Below the pieces are notes generated by a model. The model was not told the origin of the DNA. It saw only the letters and a program-made list of their open reading frames with translations, and searched no databases. From contig MKTW01000017.1 of NCBI GenBank assembly GCA_001898405.1, positions 1 through 64,000 of the forward strand: DNA of 64,000 nucleotides, read 5' to 3'. Origin of the DNA: Sphingobacteriales bacterium 44-61 (GTDB lineage: Bacteria > Bacteroidota > Bacteroidia > Chitinophagales > Chitinophagaceae). Position numbers and translations under genes: made by a program. The number at the start of each line of letters is the position of its first letter. Position 1 is the stretch's first letter. Shown in pieces: positions 19,047 through 26,993 of this stretch.

Positions 19047-19907
19047 ATGATTTTAGAAGAAAACTATACGCTGTCCAATGGCGTTACCATTCCAAAGCTG
19101 GGTTTGGGAACCTGGTTTATTGAAAACAAAGATGCGGCACAGGCCGTAAGGGATGCCGTACAAATTGGCTACCGCCTTATTGATACCGCACAGGCATACG
19201 GCAATGAAAACGGGATCGGTGAAGGCATCAAAACGGCTGAAGCAAGCAGAGACAAATTATTTGTAACCACAAAGCTTGCAGCAGAAATAAAGACTTATAA
19301 AGAAGCCGTTACAGCTATTGATCAATCGTTGCAAACTTTAGGACTTGATTACATTGACATGATGATCATTCACAGCCCCAAACCCTGGGCAAAATTCAAA
19401 GAAAGTGAGCCATTTTTTGAAGGCAACCGGGAAGCCTGGAAAGCGCTGGAAGAAGCTTATACAGCCGGGAAGCTGAAAGCAATTGGTCTTTCTAATTTTG
19501 AAATCGCCGACGTTGACAATATTCTCAAATCCTGCTCTGTTAAACCAATGGTGAACCAGGTATTGGCCCACATCAGCAATACACCAGTTGAGCTGATCGA
19601 ATATTGCCAACAAAATGGAATACTTGTTGAAGCCTATTCGCCTATCGGGCATGGTGAATTAATGAAGAATGCAGATGTAAAGGCTATCGCTGAGAAATAC
19701 AAGGTCTCAATACCGCAGATAGGCATTCGATATTGCCTGCAATTGGGTTTACTCCCAATTCCAAAAACAGCAAACCCTAAGCACATGAAAACAAATGCTG
19801 CCGTGGATTTTGAAATTGCTGATGCCGACATGGAAAGTTTAAAGAATATTAAACAGATTGCAGACTACGGAGACGCAAGTAAGTTTCCTGTTTACAGTGG
19901 TAAATGA
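19047..19907 (+). CDS. aldo/keto reductase
   Basis: A 286-residue NADPH-dependent oxidoreductase with the complete catalytic tetrad of the family: D46 (RLIDTA), Y51 (AYGNE), K76 (VTTKL) and H109 (MIIHSP). The nicotinamide/phosphate-binding C-terminal motif is present as LLPIPKTANPKHMKTN. It is of the 2,5-diketo-gluconate-reductase-like group and probably reduces small aldehydes or ketones. It lies 27 bases after the cupin lipoprotein, within the AraC-controlled group. Confidence 0.92.
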   Translation: MILEENYTLSNGVTIPKLGLGTWFIENKDAAQAVRDAVQIGYRLIDTAQAYGNENGIGEGIKTAEASRDKLFVTTKLAAEIKTYKEAVTAIDQSLQTLGLDYIDMMIIHSPKPWAKFKESEPFFEGNREAWKALEEAYTAGKLKAIGLSNFEIADVDNILKSCSVKPMVNQVLAHISNTPVELIEYCQQNGILVEAYSPIGHGELMKNADVKAIAEKYKVSIPQIGIRYCLQLGLLPIPKTANPKHMKTNAAVDFEIADADMESLKNIKQIADYGDASKFPVYSGK

Positions 19908-19961
19908 ATGTGATTTTTTTCTTTAATTGGATAGTTTTTCACCCACAAAAATTAAATCATA

Positions 19962-20363
19962 ATGAACATAACAAAAATAGGATCGCAGCCTTCAGCAAAA
20001 GGCCCCGGAGACTGGTTTACCGGTTCCGTACGCATTGACCCTTTATTTGCCGCCAATGAAGCCCGGCGGGGTGCGGCCGCTACTGTCACTTTTGAACCAG
20101 GTGCCCGAACCGCCTGGCATACACATCCCCTCGGTCAAACCCTGATTGTTACATCCGGTACAGGTTGGGTGCAAAAGGAAGGAGAACCTATTCAGGAAAT
20201 CCACCCCGGTGATGTCGTTTGGTTTGAACCCAACGAAAAGCACTGGCACGGAGCAACCGCCACCATCGGCATGTCGCATATCGCCATACAGGAACACCTG
20301 AATGGGAAAGTGGTAGATTGGATGGAACAGGTAAGTGATGAACAATATGGCGGCCATAAATAA
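19962..20363 (+). CDS. cytosolic cupin-domain protein
   Basis: A 133-residue single-cupin protein with no signal peptide. The metal site is AWHTHPLGQ and EKHWHG, and the C-terminus reads [15 protein letters not shown]. Family members are often found beside carboxymuconolactone decarboxylases and reductases. It shares the cupin core and end with the lipoprotein at 18522. It is the last gene of this group and is followed by a strong terminator. Confidence 0.88.
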   Translation: MNITKIGSQPSAKGPGDWFTGSVRIDPLFAANEARRGAAATVTFEPGARTAWHTHPLGQTLIVTSGTGWVQKEGEPIQEIHPGDVVWFEPNEKHWHGATATIGMSHIAIQEHLNGKVVDWMEQVSDEQYGGHK

Positions 20364-20386
20364 TTAAGTAACTAAAGTCGCTTTGA

Positions 20387-20423
20387 AAAGTGCATTTCCA
20401 AAAATGGGAATGCACTTTTTTTT
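20387..20423 (+). terminator. intrinsic terminator after the cupin gene
   Basis: AAGTGCATT and AATGCACTT form a nine-pair stem with a short loop, followed by a run of eight T. It closes the AraC-controlled operon and marks the left side of mobilisable element 1. Confidence 0.85.
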
Positions 20424-20588
20424 ATGGTCATCTGCGAACAGTTGAAATGCTTTTCTTGCTGATTCCTCTTGAAATTGAAGTAACGGAACTGCTGGTATAA
20501 GGAGATGCGTGTTTTGTAAGAAACCGGGGCAAATGCGAAAGCGAAGAAAGGCATTTGCGATAGATAATGCTGTTAGTTGGCAAAAAGA

Positions 20589-20742
20589 CTACGGCATAAA
20601 CAAATACTTTCCCTGATTCTTCCAGATACTATTTATTCCGTTTCCTTTTTGCTTCCTGCGCAACCGCCTGGGGGAAGAGCTTTCTTTTTTCCCTTTTTCT
20701 TTTACAAAACAATTTTTTTTCATCATTAAAACTTTAAAAGTT
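20589..20742 (+). promoter_or_regulatory. conserved leader upstream of ssb (element 1)
   Basis: CGGCATAAA (20592-20600) and ATTTATTCCG (20631-20640) followed by TTTCCTTTTTGC recur at similar spacing before both radC genes in this window (25355-25414 and 52363-52418). Spacings between the two blocks are 30, 29 and 25 bases, which breaks any reading frame, so this is a shared non-coding element. It probably carries the promoter of the early-entry genes. Confidence 0.6.
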
Positions 20743-21135
20743 ATGGAAATCACAGGAAGAATCACAGCGGATGCGAAAGTCAGCACCCTGAAAGACGGAC
20801 GGCAGGTAATCAATTTTTCGGTGGCCGTGAATGACAGTTACAAACCCAAAGGCAGCGAAATGGCCGTGAAGGTGGCAACCTACTTTAATTGCTCGTATTG
20901 GTTGAATCCGGGCATTGCACCCTATTTAACCAAAGGCGCATTGGTAGAGTGTTATGGTCGTGTCAGCGTAAACGCATGGACAAACGCCGAAGGCGAAGCC
21001 AAAGCCAGTTTGAATTTTCATGTCAACAATGTTAAACTGCATGGCAAATCTAATGCAGCTACTACCGGAGCCACAAAAGAAACTATTCCCGCTGCGGCTG
21101 AAATCACGGAGCCTTTAGAGGATTTACCATTCTGA
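20743..21135 (+). CDS. ssb: single-stranded DNA-binding protein (element 1)
   Basis: A 130-residue OB-fold protein: EITGRITADAKVSTLKDGRQVINFSVAVNDSY, the aromatic ssDNA-stacking region TYFNCSYWLNP, and the acidic C-terminal tip EPLEDLPF that recruits replication and repair partners. Mobile elements of Bacteroidota carry their own SSB to coat the incoming transferred strand. It is the first gene of the element 1 backbone and corresponds to the copy at 56176-56559 on the other strand, with about two thirds of residues identical by eye. Confidence 0.93.
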   Translation: MEITGRITADAKVSTLKDGRQVINFSVAVNDSYKPKGSEMAVKVATYFNCSYWLNPGIAPYLTKGALVECYGRVSVNAWTNAEGEAKASLNFHVNNVKLHGKSNAATTGATKETIPAAAEITEPLEDLPF

Positions 21136-21204
21136 AAAATCAATCATTCATCAAACCGCAGCAGTACCGCCTGCGGGATAGAAATTAAAGCTGGGTAGCA
21201 AATT

Positions 21205-22221
21205 ATGGCACATAACATCAATTTTAACGAACAGACAGGGCAACACAGTTTTTTCAGCGTGAAAGAAAAAGCATGGCATGGCTTAGGCCAGGTCATACAG
21301 GACTATCCGACAAGTGCAGAAGCAATACAATTTGCCGGGCTGGACTATACCGTAGCGAAAAGAAAAATCTATACGCAGCGCAATGAATACGAAAACCCGC
21401 AAATTACCGTACCGGATTATTTCGCCACCCTCCGCACCGACACCAACGAAGTATTGGGTGTAGTCGGCAAGGATTACGAAATCGTACAGAACCGGGACGC
21501 TTTTACATTCTTTGATTCCATTGTCGGGGGTGATGGCATCCAGTACGAAACCGCCGGGGCATTGGGCAAAGGCGAGAGAATTTTTATTACGGCAAAACTG
21601 CCGTCTTATATCAAAGTCGGCCGGGAGGACTTAATAGAGCAGTATGTATTCCTGACCACTTCCCACGATGGTTTCGGCAGCATTACCGCAGCCTTTACGC
21701 CCATAAGAATTTGTTGCAACAACACCTTAAACGCTGCCATGCGTAACCATACCAATTCTATCAAAATACGGCATACCGCTAATGCCAAAGACAGGCTGGA
21801 ACAGGCGCACAAAGTGATGGGTATTTCCAATCAACTGGCCGGGCAACTTGAAGAAATCTTTAATCATTGGATAAGCGTAAAAATCACCGACCCCGAATTG
21901 CACCGGCTGATACAGTTGGCAATGGTGCCAAATAAGGAAGTATTGGACAATATCAACAAAGGGCAGTTTGATGAACTATCCACCTGCTTTAACAATATGT
22001 GCGATTCCGTTTTTGAATATGCCATGAGCAGCCCAAGCCAGCAGCAGGAAACCACCAAAGGCACTTTGTTCGGGGCTTACAACAGCGTGACCGGCTACTT
22101 TCAAAATGTACGGACGTATAAAGATGAGGAAGCCAAATTGAAATCCCTGTTATACGGTGGTACGGCACAAATGAAAGCGCAGAAAGCCTTTAACCTGTGT
22201 TTGGATTTTATGAATAACTGA
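21205..22221 (+). CDS. DUF932 phage/plasmid-like protein
   Basis: A 338-residue protein of the DUF932 (TIGR03299) family, recognised from the start NFNEQTGQHSFFSVKEKAWHGLGQVIQDYPTSAEA, the motif GVVGKDYEIVQNRDAFTFFDSIVG and FTPIRICCNNTLNAA. The family occurs on plasmids, phages and integrative elements; its biochemical role is unknown. It lies between ssb and a ParB-like gene. Element 2 lacks it and has a J-domain gene and a small unknown gene in the same place. Confidence 0.9.
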   Translation: MAHNINFNEQTGQHSFFSVKEKAWHGLGQVIQDYPTSAEAIQFAGLDYTVAKRKIYTQRNEYENPQITVPDYFATLRTDTNEVLGVVGKDYEIVQNRDAFTFFDSIVGGDGIQYETAGALGKGERIFITAKLPSYIKVGREDLIEQYVFLTTSHDGFGSITAAFTPIRICCNNTLNAAMRNHTNSIKIRHTANAKDRLEQAHKVMGISNQLAGQLEEIFNHWISVKITDPELHRLIQLAMVPNKEVLDNINKGQFDELSTCFNNMCDSVFEYAMSSPSQQQETTKGTLFGAYNSVTGYFQNVRTYKDEEAKLKSLLYGGTAQMKAQKAFNLCLDFMNN

Positions 22222-22228
22222 TGCAAAC

Positions 22229-22257
22229 GGTAGCCCGTTGCGGGCTACCTATTTTTT
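22229..22257 (+). terminator. intrinsic terminator after the DUF932 gene
   Basis: GGTAGCCCG and CGGGCTACC form a perfect nine-pair stem with a three-base loop, followed by TATTTTTT. It lies only 8 bases after the DUF932 stop codon and 19 bases before the next gene, so read-through or a new promoter must serve the downstream genes. Confidence 0.85.
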
Positions 22258-22275
22258 AATTGTAATACTTTTTTT

Positions 22276-22530
22276 ATGAATAATTACATCAAGGTAAAAG
22301 TAACCGTTTGGTATCGGCTGCGCTTTGACCAGTACGCCAACATGCAAGGCATTGCCGAACTGATTCAGGAAAACGGTCTGGATGAAGTCATAGACGAAAA
22401 ACTCGGATTTATGGATTCGGATATCCTGTACGAAACGCAGGTACGGTTAACTCCCGCTGGGAATGATAACCAACCCACGATTGAAGTCTATGCGGACGAT
22501 AAAGAAATCTGGAACAACAAAGTAGAGTAA
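22276..22530 (+). CDS. small acidic hypothetical protein of element 1
   Basis: An 84-residue protein of unknown function, mainly beta strands with an acidic C-terminus (IEVYADDKEIWNNKVE). It is between DUF932 and the ParB-like gene, on the same strand, with 48 bases to the latter. I see no counterpart in element 2. The start ATG is preceded by an AT-rich segment directly after the terminator. Confidence 0.65.
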   Translation: MNNYIKVKVTVWYRLRFDQYANMQGIAELIQENGLDEVIDEKLGFMDSDILYETQVRLTPAGNDNQPTIEVYADDKEIWNNKVE

Positions 22531-22578
22531 CCTCCAAAAACCGGGTGCGCCGCCGGGCAACAAGGGGCGCAATTTTTT

Positions 22579-24399
22579 ATGACAACAACAGCCAAACATA
22601 AAAGAAAAGCAGCGCCGGTAAAACAGCGAACAGATAAAATCATCCCGGTTGCTACCGCCTTATTGCGGGATGCTGACTTTGCGCAAATCAATACAGATGA
22701 TATTGATTATAGTCCACTCAATTACCGTAAGTATGTTGAGGAGGAAGCCTTGCACGCCTTTGCCGAAGAACTCAAACAGCATGGCATTATTTCACCGTTG
22801 ACCCTGAGAGCAGGGAAGGGAAACAAATACGAACTGGTAGCAGGGGAACGAAGACTGAGAGCCGCAAGAATTGCCGGACTGCAAACAGTACCCGCTGCCA
22901 TCGTATCGCTGACCGATGAACAGGTAATCGAAATCCAGCTTTCCGAAAACCTGCAACGGGAAAATCCCCATCCCATGCACGAAGCGCAAGCCATCGGGCA
23001 AATGCAAGGCACGGGTAAAACCATTGATGAAATCGCCACACGTTTGGGCAAATCAAAACAGTTTGTGTACTCCCGTTTGAAATTGTTATCCCTGACAGAA
23101 ACGTTTCAGGAAATGATTTTAGCCAACGTGATCAGCTTGCAGGAAGCTTTACAGCTTGCTTCGTTATCGGCCGAATCGCAAACCGAATTTTTTGAAGAAC
23201 ATTGCAGCAAATGGAAGCAGGATAAAAATTTCCGGTTGTATAACCTCGATTATTACCTGAACCATTACCGCTATGATTTGAAAGATGCGCCGTTCAATAC
23301 AAAGGATAAGAACTTAGTGCCGGACGCGGGAGCTTGTAATGTTTGCCCTTCCAATTCAGCAACATTGAAAAGTTTGTTTCCTGAAATGGCAAAGCAAGCT
23401 GTTTGTAACAACAAGGAATGTTACAATAACAAATGCAGCGTACATTTTATCGCAGCGTTAAGCAATGCCATTGCAACCTATCAGCCGGCTGCACTCCTGT
23501 ACAATAACCAGTTAACGGATATGGCAGAAACCATTTTAGGGCTTGTACCGGATGCAGCAGCATTGCCCCGCCACAATGCGCAGGAGATAACCGTCATGGA
23601 GAAACCTGCCCTGCCAGATAAAGAGGACTATACAGATTACGATACCGGAGAGCCGGACGAGTCCGAATTTAACGAAGCAATGGAAAGCTATTACAGCGAA
23701 CTGGAAGCCTATAACCTGCACGTTAAAAGCGGTCATTATGCAATAGGCATCTTTCTCGGCAATAAAGAGTTTACCCCTGTTTATTTCAGCATGGAAAAGC
23801 CCAGGGTGAACCGCACAGGAGGACAAACCGTAACCGCCAAAGAAGTACAGGAAGCCATCAAAGCCGGGAACGCCACGCCGGATTTATTACAGGCTGAGAT
23901 GGAACGCCTCAAACAACGGGAGAAACGAGCCGAAGAACTGGATAGGGAAAAAGTACAGTTGACCGTACACGGCAGCTTTTCAGAGTTTACCGCAAAAGCG
24001 GAGAATAATACCAAGCTGACCAAAGCCGACCAGACAGGCGCACGGTTGGTGATTTACCAATCATTGGATTACCATAGCAAACAGGAAGTAAGCAAAACGT
24101 TACTGACTGGTAAAGGAAAGAAGGCAGTCAAAACCGATAAGGATTTATTTGAAAGGTTGGGCAATCTTTCCAATAGTGAGTTTGCCTACCTTATACGCAT
24201 GGCGGTCTGTGGCAAATCGGACAGCAAATACCCCAATCAGGAGGCCGGGTATTTTTTGTATCAGATGGCAACGGAGGCGGGTATTTCTGTCAAAACGATA
24301 GAAGATGCGCAAAAGGAGAAACGGGAGGAACGTAAAGAGAAGCAGAAAGTAAAAATGCAGGAATTGCAAAAAAAGCTGAATACATTAAAGAAAAAGTAA
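22579..24399 (+). CDS. ParB/RepB/Spo0J-family protein (element 1)
   Basis: A 606-residue protein. The N-terminal ParB/sulfiredoxin-like domain (about 45-150) holds SPLNYRKYVEEEALHAFAEEL, the nucleotide-binding motif GERRLRAARIAG and IQLSENLQRENPHPMHEA. A helix-turn-helix follows (TIDEIATRLGKSKQFVYSRL). Next is a cysteine cluster CNVCPS...CNNKECYNNKC that may bind zinc, and a long variable part ending in a charged coiled coil (QKEKREERKEKQKVKMQ). ParB proteins bind CTP and mark DNA; on transfer elements such proteins are often expressed early after entry. It is the counterpart of the gene at 53322-55145. Confidence 0.92.
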   Translation: MTTTAKHKRKAAPVKQRTDKIIPVATALLRDADFAQINTDDIDYSPLNYRKYVEEEALHAFAEELKQHGIISPLTLRAGKGNKYELVAGERRLRAARIAGLQTVPAAIVSLTDEQVIEIQLSENLQRENPHPMHEAQAIGQMQGTGKTIDEIATRLGKSKQFVYSRLKLLSLTETFQEMILANVISLQEALQLASLSAESQTEFFEEHCSKWKQDKNFRLYNLDYYLNHYRYDLKDAPFNTKDKNLVPDAGACNVCPSNSATLKSLFPEMAKQAVCNNKECYNNKCSVHFIAALSNAIATYQPAALLYNNQLTDMAETILGLVPDAAALPRHNAQEITVMEKPALPDKEDYTDYDTGEPDESEFNEAMESYYSELEAYNLHVKSGHYAIGIFLGNKEFTPVYFSMEKPRVNRTGGQTVTAKEVQEAIKAGNATPDLLQAEMERLKQREKRAEELDREKVQLTVHGSFSEFTAKAENNTKLTKADQTGARLVIYQSLDYHSKQEVSKTLLTGKGKKAVKTDKDLFERLGNLSNSEFAYLIRMAVCGKSDSKYPNQEAGYFLYQMATEAGISVKTIEDAQKEKREERKEKQKVKMQELQKKLNTLKKK

Positions 24400-24408
24400 G
24401 AGGACACT

Positions 24409-24442
24409 ATCAAAGGCGGCTGCGGCTGCCTTTGATTTTTTA
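24409..24442 (+). terminator. intrinsic terminator of parB (element 1)
   Basis: ATCAAAGGC and GCCTTTGAT form a long stem with an inner GC/GC pair, followed by TTTTT. It starts ten bases after the ParB-family stop codon. Confidence 0.85.
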
Positions 24443-24451
24443 GAGGCCGGA

Positions 24452-24500
24452 AAGCTGCCGCCCCTTATTGATGGAGATTTACAAGAGGGGGCGGCAGCTT
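24452..24500 (-). terminator. 13-base inverted repeat downstream of the TraB-like cargo gene
   Basis: AAGCTGCCGCCCC and GGGGCGGCAGCTT are perfect inverted repeats separated by 22 bases. The position suits a terminator for the minus-strand gene ending at 24548. The same core AGCTGCCGCC recurs in the hairpin at 53213-53247, which closes the cargo gene in the equivalent slot of element 2. Confidence 0.55.
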
Positions 24501-24547
24501 GGGTTTAGTTGATAGATTGAAATAAGTGAAAATCGGGGAACGGTATT

Positions 24548-25255
24548 CTATTTGTTTCCATACATTGTCCACTTCAATTTAATTGCTGATAGCTTTTCAT
24601 ACGCTGTGATTTTTCGAATCATTGACTTTTTATGTTCCGCGCCAATCAAAAACACGGCTTGATTAAATGGGTTTTCTTCGCTGTAATTGTAAATATTCTC
24701 AAGCATTGCGTTTTCCCGACTATCGTATTGTTCTGCATGAAATAATTTGTAAATTTTAAGCAGTCTATCCTTCTGGATTTCAGATTCCATAATATTGCTT
24801 TCCATAACCTCTTTTCTCTCTATAAAATCTAAAAATTTATTGCTATTGAGAAAATGAAAACCTTCCTGTGCTATCAAAGCCTCTTTCTTATTATCTAACT
24901 TTCTATAATCTTCGTATTGGAAGAATGTTTGCATCATAAAGAAAATTTCCTGTTGGTATTTCGATAATTTTTGTCTTGTATCAATATCAACGGGACAAAT
25001 TTTAATGTTATGATTTTTCTTATATTTTTTAATACATTTTACTTCAAGAGGCACTACTATAGGATGCCGGTTAAGCAAAATATTGTTGGCGCAATACCTA
25101 TCAAATGAATCGCTATAATACATATCTGAAAAATGGGTCGGCAACTCATCAAAAATCACTTCGGGATTTATAGCTTCCAGGATCTTATACAACTCATCAG
25201 AATTACATCTTCCTTTTTCTGAGTGTATAGTGCCAACAAGAGTTATATTGTACAT
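24548..25255 (-). CDS. TraB/TIKI-superfamily-like protein, cargo of element 1
   Basis: A 235-residue soluble protein. The N-terminus ITLVGTIHSEKG, the acidic motif EVIFDELP, and the late motif FLIGAEHKKSM reproduce the spaced GxxH / E / GxxH signatures of the TraB/TIKI/erythromycin-esterase-like superfamily, whose members are metal-dependent hydrolases or have unknown roles. Assignment is from these motifs only. It lies opposite to the backbone, between parB and radC, in a place where element 2 carries a different gene (a membrane protein), so it is cargo. Confidence 0.5.
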   Translation of the reverse strand: MYNITLVGTIHSEKGRCNSDELYKILEAINPEVIFDELPTHFSDMYYSDSFDRYCANNILLNRHPIVVPLEVKCIKKYKKNHNIKICPVDIDTRQKLSKYQQEIFFMMQTFFQYEDYRKLDNKKEALIAQEGFHFLNSNKFLDFIERKEVMESNIMESEIQKDRLLKIYKLFHAEQYDSRENAMLENIYNYSEENPFNQAVFLIGAEHKKSMIRKITAYEKLSAIKLKWTMYGNK

Positions 25256-25310
25256 CTGTCAAGTAGTAATTATTTAAAATTTCTTGAAATAATATCCTTC
25301 ATTAATTCCT

Positions 25311-25460
25311 GCACAAAGTTCGGCTATTGGGCGGCTGTAGCGGCAAAGAAATTCCGGCATAAAGAAATGTATTCCAATACCGATAAGATACTATTTATTC
25401 CGTTGCTTCTTTGCCTGTATTGCCCAAAGCCGGATAGGGTTCCATAATTAATTTTTTAAT
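25311..25460 (+). promoter_or_regulatory. conserved leader upstream of radC (element 1)
   Basis: This leader aligns over most of its length with the one before radC of element 2 (52316-52470, minus strand): ACAAAGTTCGGC at the far end, CGGCATAAA (25355-25363), ATTTATTCCG (25393-25402) plus TTGCTTCTTTGC, and TTCCATAATTAATTTTT close to the gene. The core is also present before ssb of element 1. Differences in spacing exclude a common protein. It is likely a promoter/regulatory region of transfer-related genes. Confidence 0.65.
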
Positions 25461-25477
25461 CCTTTAAAATTTGAGTT

Positions 25478-25951
25478 ATGGAACAGATGACCATGCAATT
25501 CCCGGAATGGACAAAAGTGGCAGAAGTTGAATTGATTTATAAAACAAAGGTCAAAGCTTCTGAAAGACCGGTGATCAGAGACTCCAAAGATACCTGTAAG
25601 ATACTCCGGCAAATCTGGGACGAAAATAAAATGGAAATGCAGGAAGAATTTAAGGTGCTATTCTTGAATCGCAGTAACAAAGTGATTGGTGTATATGATG
25701 CATCAACGGGCGGCATTTGCGGAACGGTGGCCGATCCCAGGCTGATTCTGGCCGCAGCGATCAAGGCACTGGCTGTAAGCATCATTCTTTCTCACAATCA
25801 CCCTTCCGGGAACCTGAAACCAAGCAGGGCGGATGAAGAACTGACCTTGAAGATCAAAGAGGCTGCAAAGTACCATGATATAAAAGTGCTTGACCACATC
25901 ATTATTACATCAGAGCAGTATTATTCATTTGCAGACGAGGGGTTGATATAA
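25478..25951 (+). CDS. radC: RadC-like JAB/MPN-domain protein (element 1)
   Basis: A 157-residue RadC-family protein consisting almost only of the JAB/MPN metallo-domain, with ligands H106, H108 and D119 (SHNHPSGNLKPSRADEE) and Glu 57 or 58 in EEFKVLFL. The N-terminal helix-hairpin-helix part of chromosomal RadC (about 225 residues) is absent, as is usual for copies on mobile elements. The biochemical role of RadC is unsettled; a role in processing incoming DNA has been suggested for element-borne copies. The equivalent gene of element 2 is at 51819-52295. Confidence 0.92.
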   Translation: MEQMTMQFPEWTKVAEVELIYKTKVKASERPVIRDSKDTCKILRQIWDENKMEMQEEFKVLFLNRSNKVIGVYDASTGGICGTVADPRLILAAAIKALAVSIILSHNHPSGNLKPSRADEELTLKIKEAAKYHDIKVLDHIIITSEQYYSFADEGLI

Positions 25952-25964
25952 CGCCCCTTTTTTT
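25937..25964 (+). terminator. terminator overlapping the radC stop (element 1)
   Basis: AGGGG and CCCCT flank a 13-base loop and are followed by seven T. The left arm lies inside the end of the radC coding sequence, giving a very compact gene end. Confidence 0.7.
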
Positions 25965-26001
25965 ATTCAGTCAAAAAAAAGCCACCATCCTTTTTCATCT
26001 A

Positions 26002-26033
26002 AGAAAAAAAATAGCCCGTTTGAAACAGGCTAT
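26002..26033 (-). terminator. intrinsic terminator of the 94-residue gene
   Basis: Read on the minus strand, ATAGCC and GGCTAT with inner GTTT/AAAC pairs form a hairpin followed by eight T (26003-26010). It lies just after the minus-strand gene ending at 26040. Confidence 0.75.
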
Positions 26034-26039
26034 CACAAG

Positions 26040-26324
26040 TCAAAGCAGCTTTAATCTTTCGTAAAATTCAGTCAGCTCTGCCTTCCTTAAAATTTCCTCA
26101 TGAATCGCTTTAAATTCCTCCGTAGATGCTGCGGGTAAAGCCCGGATTATTTCATCTTCAAAAGGTTGCTCTTTTGTCAGCAGGCCGGCTTCGATCAGGC
26201 GGCTTAACAGCAACACATTTTGCCTGCTCAACTGCAATACCACTTTGCATTTTTCCGTCATGCCAGGGCTACTTAAAATCGTTTCATAAATCTTAGATTT
26301 TTCTTTGTTCACTGCACTGCTCAT
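26040..26324 (-). CDS. small helical hypothetical protein, cargo of element 1
   Basis: A 94-residue helical protein (SRQNVLLLSRLIEAGLLTKEQPFEDEIIRALPAASTEEFKAIHEEIL) without recognisable domain. It lies opposite to the backbone between radC and the oriT-like region. In element 2 the same slot holds a nuclease-like/HEPN gene pair on the strand opposite to the backbone. It has its own terminator. Function unknown; an antitoxin- or regulator-like role cannot be excluded. Confidence 0.6.
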   Translation of the reverse strand: MSSAVNKEKSKIYETILSSPGMTEKCKVVLQLSRQNVLLLSRLIEAGLLTKEQPFEDEIIRALPAASTEEFKAIHEEILRKAELTEFYERLKLL

Positions 26325-26398
26325 ACATCACAATTTTAAAAGTTGATACAAAAAATATTTACAGGTACAAATCTATTTTATAGAAGTTATAATCACCC

Positions 26399-26413
26399 GT
26401 TCAGAATTTGAAC
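26399..26413. promoter_or_regulatory. palindrome GTTCA-N5-TGAAC upstream of mob operon 1
   Basis: The 15-base palindrome GTTCAGAATTTGAAC is found 187 bases before the mobilisation operon. The same GTTCA-N5-TGAAC pattern is present near mob operon 2 (49895-49909) and 57 bases upstream of the integrase start (40975-40989). It looks like an operator or relaxosome-protein site shared by transfer and excision genes. Confidence 0.55.
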
Positions 26414-26480
26414 AGGTATTTTTCAGCTCTCGCAATCATGGTACTTTTATAAAAGCTGTCAGGTTGCTGTGTCTGCAACC

Positions 26481-26545
26481 GGCAAGATGTACAAACGTAT
26501 TACGTTTGGGGCATCTTGCCCTCCGCTTCGGAACTCGCTTCGGGG
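26481..26545 (+). other. probable origin of transfer (oriT) of element 1
   Basis: GGCAAGATG (26481-26489) and CATCTTGCC (26512-26520) form a hairpin with inner arms AAACG/CGTTT, followed by a CGCTTCGGAACTCGCTTCGGG segment of which the core CGGAAC and GCTTCGGG are shared. The region before mob operon 2 (49606-49668, reverse) has the same outer arms and flank but inner arms GGTTG/CAACC, that is, compensatory changes that keep the structure. Position directly upstream of the relaxosome and relaxase genes supports an oriT; the nick site cannot be read. Confidence 0.65.
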
Positions 26546-26600
26546 GATTATGGCAGATTAGCTAAAGCAAGAGATTGTAAAAAGTGAAAATGATTGTGTG

Positions 26601-26993
26601 ATGAAAGAAGAAAAAAAAGTGCGTTCAATTTTAGTCCCGCTACGGTTGAATGAAGATGAAAAAAGAAGACTGAATATCCTGTATGGTAAAACGACCTGCA
26701 ACAGCCTCAGCGAATACATGCGGTCCGTACTGCTGAAAGAGCCGGTAACCATTCTTTACCGCAACCAAACAGCGGATGAATTTCTGGCAGAAATGATATT
26801 ATTGAAAAACGAATTAAACGCCATTGGCAAGAACTTTAACCAGGTCGTTCACAAACTGCATACACTCGATCATGTTCCTGAAATAAAAGCCTGGGCGATC
26901 CTGAATGAAACAGGCAAAAAATTATTCCTGAAAAAAGTGGAAGAAATTAATCAGCGGGTGCATCAAATCTATGAATTATGGTCGCAAAAATAA
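26601..26993 (+). CDS. MobC-type relaxosome accessory protein (element 1)
   Basis: A 130-residue DNA-binding accessory protein of the plasmid-mobilisation MobC family. A ribbon-helix-helix-like start (RSILVPLRLNEDEKRRLNIL) is followed by SLSEYMRSVLLKEPV and the family motif ELNAIGKNFNQVVHKLHTL. Such proteins bind near oriT and help the relaxase open the strand. The ATG at 26601 is chosen over the GTG three bases earlier. It overlaps the relaxase gene by 16 bases, so translation is coupled. Confidence 0.88.
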   Translation: MKEEKKVRSILVPLRLNEDEKRRLNILYGKTTCNSLSEYMRSVLLKEPVTILYRNQTADEFLAEMILLKNELNAIGKNFNQVVHKLHTLDHVPEIKAWAILNETGKKLFLKKVEEINQRVHQIYELWSQK

